DNA from: JBMNOI01 sp050942995 | GTDB lineage: Bacteria > Chloroflexota > Anaerolineae > UBA1429 | Reading direction: 5' to 3' | Length of the DNA stretch: 33,635 nt | NCBI GenBank assembly: GCA_050942995.1 | Contig: JBMNOI010000029.1 | Location: 1 to 33,635, forward strand | In this document: piece after piece, positions 29,821 through 33,635 of the stretch | How the letters are laid out: each line of letters starts with the position of its first letter | Position numbering within the stretch: position 1 is the stretch's first letter | Position numbers and translations under genes: made by a program | The notes under the pieces: generated by a model | Seen by the model: only the letters and a program-made list of their open reading frames with translations | What the model was told of the DNA's origin: nothing | Databases searched by the model: none

Positions 29821-30750
29821 ATGAGAACCAACCACCGACGCTACTCCGAAGAGGCCGGCGATTTCGCCCGACTCGGCCGCTTTTTTATTCGACATAACGA
29901 CCATATCCGCGCCCATTCGACCTGGTGTATCGGTCGTATCGCCGACTGGAAGCACGGACTGTACGGTAACAAGATGGATATCGGCGATTTTACCGGCCAC
30001 AACGCCCGCCTCTGGTTCGATGCGTTCGATGAACTAGTGGGGTTTGTGGTCTCGGAGAACGGCGACGCCGGCATTACCATCATCACCCTGCCGGGCTATC
30101 GGTTTCTGTTCGAAGAGATGCTCTGCTGGGCGATGACGAACTGGGGCGATCGGGAGCCGCGTATGGCCATCGAGATTACCGACCGACAGGATGTCGAAGC
30201 CGCTGTGTTGACGCGATACGGGTTCAGTTGCGATTCGACCTTTTATACGCGGTGCTTTGATCTGACTCGCGAGCCGGGGGTCCATTTCCCGTTGGAGGAG
30301 GGGTTCTCCATCGTCGATATGCAGGCGCATCCCGATTATCGCGCACAGTTGATCCTGCGTCGTGAGGCGTTCGGCGGTGTGAGTGACATGGGCGAGGACG
30401 AGATCGCCCGGGGCCTCAGGCTCGCCGAGTATGGCCGCCAGAGCCCCATCTACTATCCGCGCACCGACCTGTGTGTGATGGCGTCCGACGGGCGGTTCGT
30501 CTCCTGCTGCGAGGCCCTTATCGATGCCCACAACCTTACCGCCGATATCGAGCGCATCTGTACCCACAGCGCTTTTCGGCGGCGCGGCTTTGCCCGGGCG
30601 GTGATTCAAGAGTGCTTGCGACGCCTGCATCACATGGGCATCCACACGGCCTATATCACCGGCTACAGCCCCGAGGCTATCGCCCTCTATGGCTCTATGG
30701 GGGCCGTGGGCGAATTGAAAGCGTATGTGTACAAGACGGCGGAGAAATAG
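29821..30750 (+). CDS. GNAT-family acetyltransferase, double-domain
   Basis: This 309-residue protein appears to hold two GNAT-like halves. The C-terminal half has the acetyl-CoA-binding motif: DIERICTHSAFRRRGFARAVIQECLRRLHHMG, then AYITGYSPEAIALYGSMGAV near residues 235-295. The N-terminal half (about 1-140) is more divergent and has no clear pyrophosphate loop, so it may be a degenerate GNAT domain. The substrate is unknown. AAAGGA about 8 nt upstream sets the start. It is high in GC, unlike the NYN gene 147 nt upstream. It is separated from the flavodoxin gene by that gene's own promoter. Confidence 0.82.
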   Translation: MRTNHRRYSEEAGDFARLGRFFIRHNDHIRAHSTWCIGRIADWKHGLYGNKMDIGDFTGHNARLWFDAFDELVGFVVSENGDAGITIITLPGYRFLFEEMLCWAMTNWGDREPRMAIEITDRQDVEAAVLTRYGFSCDSTFYTRCFDLTREPGVHFPLEEGFSIVDMQAHPDYRAQLILRREAFGGVSDMGEDEIARGLRLAEYGRQSPIYYPRTDLCVMASDGRFVSCCEALIDAHNLTADIERICTHSAFRRRGFARAVIQECLRRLHHMGIHTAYITGYSPEAIALYGSMGAVGELKAYVYKTAEK

Positions 30751-30751
30751 C

Positions 30752-30781
30752 CCCGATATTCACTTGACAGAATATATCGGG
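30752..30781. promoter_or_regulatory. inverted repeat spanning the flavodoxin -35, possible operator
   Basis: CCCGATAT (30752-30759) and ATATCGGG (30774-30781) are perfect inverted arms, 22 bp centre to centre. They bracket TTGACA (30764-30769), as expected for a dimeric regulator site. Confidence 0.45.
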
Positions 30782-30791
30782 CATCGATACT
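30764..30791 (+). promoter_or_regulatory. promoter of the flavodoxin gene
   Basis: TTGACA (30764-30769), a 16-nt spacer and GATACT (30786-30791). Confidence 0.65.
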
Positions 30792-30851
30792 GGATGCGTG
30801 CAACGTGCACCGCGTCGCAGGATCCCTGTTGGACCGGGGGGAGGGGGTAGG

Positions 30852-31316
30852 ATGAAGGCACTGGTCGTATACGATTCCTTTTTCGGCAATACTGAGCGAG
30901 TTGCCCGCGCCGTCGCCGATGCGCTGGGGGGCGAGGCGCTGCGGGTGGGGCAAGTGACGCCCGATCGACTGGCCGGACTGGACCTGCTGGTGGTGGGCTC
31001 GCCCACGCGGGCGTTCAGGCCTTCGCCCGACATCAAGAACTGGCTGGCGTCTCTGCCGGCCGACAGTCTGGCGGGGATCAATGTCGCGGCCTTTGATACG
31101 CGCATCTCGGTCGAGGAGACCCGTTCGGCGGTGCTGAGCTTTTTCGTCAAGCTGTTCGGCTATGCCGCCAAGCCCATGGCCGATATGCTGGCGAAGAAAG
31201 GTGGACGGCCGGCGGCGGCCCCCGAGGGCTTTTACGTGCAGGATAAGGAGGGGCCGCTCAAGGATGGCGAGCTGGAGCGGGCCGCAGAGTGGGCCGGGAG
31301 GCTGGCAGGCGCCTGA
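30852..31316 (+). CDS. flavodoxin-like FMN protein
   Basis: This 154-residue flavodoxin fold begins MKALVVYDSFFGNTERVARAVADAL. SFFGNT is the FMN phosphate loop. The aromatic loops are represented by VVGSPTRAFRPSPDIKNWL and the AAFDTRIS segment. It could carry electrons or act as a flavodoxin-family oxidoreductase of the FldA/MioC-like group. GAGGGGG (30841-30847) lies 4 nt before the ATG. It has its own promoter overlapped by an inverted repeat. It might serve as donor for the atypical reductase at 7996, but nothing links them directly. Confidence 0.85.
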   Translation: MKALVVYDSFFGNTERVARAVADALGGEALRVGQVTPDRLAGLDLLVVGSPTRAFRPSPDIKNWLASLPADSLAGINVAAFDTRISVEETRSAVLSFFVKLFGYAAKPMADMLAKKGGRPAAAPEGFYVQDKEGPLKDGELERAAEWAGRLAGA

Positions 31317-31401
31317 TCCGCTCGCGATGCCCTATCGGGTGATCCCTAAAATTCTCGGCTCGCCGGTTCGCTGACGGCGGCACGTCCGCATAAAGGAGCC
31401 C

Positions 31402-32327
31402 ATGACGCGAATTCACCTCGATACCGATTTGGGGGGCGATATCGACGATCTCTGCGCTCTGGCCATGGTGCGAACTGGCCGAGGGCGGAGTTGCTGGGGG
31501 TGACCACCAACTCGGACGACGGCGGCAGGCGGGCCGGGTATGCGCGGTACGCCCTGCGGCTTGCGGGGCGGGAGGATATCCCCGTGGTCGCGGGGGCCGA
31601 TGCTGCCCGGGGCTACTATCGCGTCTGGCCCGGTCTGCCGGATGAAGCCGCTTACTGGCCCGAACCGGTGGCGCCTTTGCCCACACCTCAGGATGAGGCG
31701 CTGGTGTTGCTGGAGCGTAGCATCGAAGCGGATGCCGTCATCGTCGCCGTCGGCGCCTACACCAACCTCGCCCTGCTGGAAAGGCGCTCCCCCGGCATAT
31801 TGCGCCGCGCCAGACTCTACCTCATGGGGGGCTATGTCTATCCACCGCGCGAGGGGTTCCCCGCCTGGGGGCATGAGATGGACTGGAATATTCAGGTGGA
31901 TGTCGAGTCGGCATTGCACGTTATCCGCCGCTCGGACCCTGTGTTCGTGCCCCTTTCGGTGACCGTCGAGACCTGGCTGCGGCGGGCCGATCTGCCGCGT
32001 CTGGACGAGGCGGGGCCGCTGGCGCGGCTCATCGCCCGACAGGCCAGGGCCTTTGCCCGGGATGAGGGCATCGAAGAGCGGTACGGCCGGACGTGTGCGG
32101 GCCTGCCCGATGATACCATCAATTTCCTGCACGATCCCCTGGCCTGTGCCGTGGCGCTGGGCCGGACCGACAGAATCCGTATCGAGCAGATTCCTCTGGT
32201 GACCGGGGTGGAGGATGGGTGGCTACGCCAGTGCGTACACGCGGACGGCCGGCCCACACGGGTGGTGACGGGGGTGGACGGTGGCCGGTTCAGCGAGTTC
32301 TGGCTGGACAGGGTGACATCTGCATAA
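31402..32327 (+). pseudogene. nucleoside hydrolase (IunH-like), one frameshift
   Basis: Taken together, two frames encode about 308 residues of an inosine/uridine-type nucleoside hydrolase, which cleaves the N-glycosidic bond of nucleosides. Frame 1 from ATG 31402 (AAGGAG 3 nt upstream) carries the calcium-site motif DTDLGGDIDD but stops after about 33 codons. The body continues in the -1 frame from about 31470 (NWPRAELLGVTTNSDDGG, then MGGYVYPPREGFPAWG and CAGLPDDTINFLHDPLACA) intact to 32327. The break lies between ATG 31465 and GCG 31470. No long homopolymer is present at the break. It is a recent single-base lesion or a sequencing error; the rest is undamaged. Confidence 0.8.
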
Positions 32328-32351
32328 GGTAATGCGCTGTGATGGAGGGCC

Positions 32352-32379
32352 GAGCCCCGGATGGGCCCGGCTCTTTTTT
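32352..32379 (+). terminator. intrinsic terminator after the nucleoside hydrolase
   Basis: GAGCC (32352-32356) pairs with GGCTC (32369-32373), with a GC-rich loop, and six T residues follow. Confidence 0.6.
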
Positions 32380-32404
32380 GTTTCAGGATGCCGCTCCAGA
32401 AGCC

Positions 32405-32434
32405 TTGCCGCCGCCGCATTTCTGCGCCTATAAT
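32405..32434 (+). promoter_or_regulatory. promoter of the methyltransferase gene
   Basis: TTGCCG (32405-32410), an 18-nt spacer and TATAAT (32429-32434). Confidence 0.65.
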
Positions 32435-32471
32435 GCGCCCATAATCCCATCCTCAACGGTGGAGGCGCGCA

Positions 32472-33280
32472 ATGGAGCTGAGCGTGCTGGGCGCGGCAGA
32501 GTATGGTGCGCGGGTGGCCGATTACATGGCAGCGGTGGATCCTTCGTGGGAGGAGGACGCCTGGCGGGGTCAGCAGGCATCTGAGAGGGAACGATTGCCG
32601 CTGTGGTCGGCGAGGGCGGTGGTCGCGCTGCACTGGACGTGGGCTGTGGCACCGGTCGCCAATCGATCCCTCTGGCACTGCTGGGCTGGCGGGTGACGGC
32701 CGTCGATATAAACGACGGGCATCTGGAACGCATACGCGCCCGCGCGGAACGCCAGAAGGTGCCCCTCGATGTGGAGCGCTGCGATATGCGCGCGCTGGCC
32801 GTGCGCTATCACGGCGTGTACGATCTGGTAGTGTGCTGCCTGACGCTGGATCATCTGCTCACCGACGGCGAGATCGGCCGGGCGCTGCACGGCATGTGGA
32901 CGGCGCTACGGCCCGGCGGGCAATGCTACCTTCGTTTGGACGATCTCGAGCATCTGCTGCGCAGCAGGCCGCGCTATGCTTTTCGTGAGGAACGGCGTGT
33001 GCCCCACGGCCGGGTGATTCGCTTGGAGGATTGGGAATATCAGGGCGAGAATCACGTCGTATGCCGCACCGTGTTTCTGCACGAAGATGACCGCCGCCCC
33101 GGCAACCGCTGGCACACCGACGTGTTCAGCTATCGGCGACGGGCGCTGCGCAGGGCCGATCTGTGCGAATTGCTGGGCGCGGCGGGGTTCGAGGAGATCG
33201 AGCTACTGCCCCAGGATATTCCCGGAGGATATTACGAGGTGCTGGCCCGGCGTCCGGAGCCGCCAGAGTCGACGGGCTGA
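32472..33280 (+). pseudogene. class I SAM-dependent methyltransferase, one frameshift
   Basis: About 270 residues of a class I methyltransferase are split across two frames. The first part starts at ATG 32472 behind GGAGG (32461-32465) and reads MELSVLGAAEYGARVADYMAAVD in a plausible N-terminal region. The SAM-binding motif I (ALDVGCGTGRQ), VTAVDIND, the VYDLVVCCLTLDHLL acidic post-motif and ALRPGGQCYLRLDDLE lie in the -1 frame. That frame is open from 32603 to 33280. The break is about 32597-32605. The methylation target is unknown. Together with the neighbouring hydrolase this is a second single-base lesion within 1.2 kb, so sequencing error is as likely as decay. Confidence 0.78.
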
Positions 33281-33316
33281 GCGCGGGTGCGCTGGATGTT
33301 CTTCTGCTACTCTGTG

Positions 33317-33322
33317 TATAAT
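33317..33322 (+). promoter_or_regulatory. -10 box before the PIG-L gene
   Basis: TATAAT at 33317-33322 has only a weak TGGATG (33293-33298) as -35. A short CTGCTGTCTGCTG-type tandem repeat follows. Confidence 0.4.
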
Positions 33323-33407
33323 AGAGCCGTCTGTTGTCTGCTGTCTGCTGCCGCAATGAGGCGGGAGCGCGACGCGTCCCCGCCCACACGCACACGCTGG
33401 AGGGATC

Positions 33408-33635
33408 ATGGAGACCAACGACAGACTGCGGATTCTGGTTGTAGGGGCGCACCCCGATGATGCCGATGCGACCGCGGGTGGTGTCGCGGCGCTCTATGCA
33501 CGGCACGGACACATCGTCAAGATGCTTTCGCTGACCAACGGCGACGCCGGCCATCACGAGATCGGTGGGGCGCCTCTGGCCTGGCGTCGCAGAAAAGAGG
33601 CCGAGGCCGCCGGCCGGGCGGTGGGCGCCGAGTAT
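33408..33635 (+). CDS. PIG-L-family deacetylase, partial (5' end)
   Basis: The first 76 residues of a PIG-L/LmbE-type zinc deacetylase are present and run off the window end. The opening METNDRLRILVVGAHPDDADATAGG contains the AHPDD metal motif. Family members remove acetyl groups from N-acetylglucosamine conjugates, as in mycothiol-like or bacillithiol-like thiol synthesis and lipid-linked sugars. Further motifs lie outside the window. GGAGGG at 33399-33404 sets the start, and a TATAAT box lies about 90 nt upstream. Confidence 0.85.
   Translation, partial: METNDRLRILVVGAHPDDADATAGGVAALYARHGHIVKMLSLTNGDAGHHEIGGAPLAWRRRKEAEAAGRAVGAEY

Noticed and set aside
31429..31440. G-run as a programmed frameshift or phase-variation site in the nucleoside hydrolase
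   Set aside because: The DTDLGGDIDD motif after the G-run is still in the start frame, so the shift occurs later, at about 31466-31470.

Overview
The window is GC-rich bacterial chromosome with densely packed genes, sigma70-type promoters (TTGACA/TATAAT-like) and clear Shine-Dalgarno (SD) sequences on most genes. Gene content suggests a Chloroflexota (Anaerolineae-like) bacterium: a proS-nusA-ylxR-infB-rbfA-nrnA-truB-ribF translation cluster, archease with RtcB, a Chloroflexi-flavoured orphan at 4295-4684 and a GH4 alpha-galactosidase. This placement is inference from gene content; no rRNA or other marker is present to settle it.

Layout. 1-4200: an EamA/DMT permease, a PLP aminotransferase and a long-chain acyl-CoA synthetase, closed by a terminator. 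4200-5830: an unusual accessory patch with two paralogous two-TM mini-proteins (84 and 83 aa), an orphan minus-strand gene, two near-consensus promoters with no close gene, tandem mini-hairpins and a LexA-like box. 5834-9640: a CAP-domain exported protein, a convergent APC permease, a thioredoxin-reductase-like flavoprotein with a degenerate NADPH site and an FmdB zinc ribbon. 9702-12740: tgt, uppP and an orphan PstS-like lipoprotein. 12766-15331: a metallo-beta-lactamase-fold hydrolase and proS, fired from back-to-back promoters. 15477-23670: the nusA-to-ribF translation and RNA cluster, lacking rimP and the L7Ae-like gene often found there. 23642-25621: archease and rtcB (RNA repair). 25796-28667: UDP-glucose dehydrogenase and a convergent GH4 alpha-galactosidase. 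28780-29673: tRNA-Arg(UCU), a candidate structured RNA and a NYN-domain nuclease of lower-GC composition. 29821-33635: a GNAT protein, a flavodoxin, a frameshifted nucleoside hydrolase, a frameshifted methyltransferase and the start of a PIG-L deacetylase.

How it fits together. The central block makes and matures the translation machinery: Pro-tRNA synthesis, NusA, IF2, RbfA, TruB, Tgt, and nanoRNA turnover by NrnA. RibF supplies FMN/FAD and RtcB/archease add RNA ligation. UppP and the UDP-glucose dehydrogenase serve the envelope. The most novel-looking parts are the paralogous mini-membrane protein patch, the hairpin RNA in front of the NYN gene, several starts consistent with leaderless mRNAs, and structured leaders in front of nusA and the MBL hydrolase.
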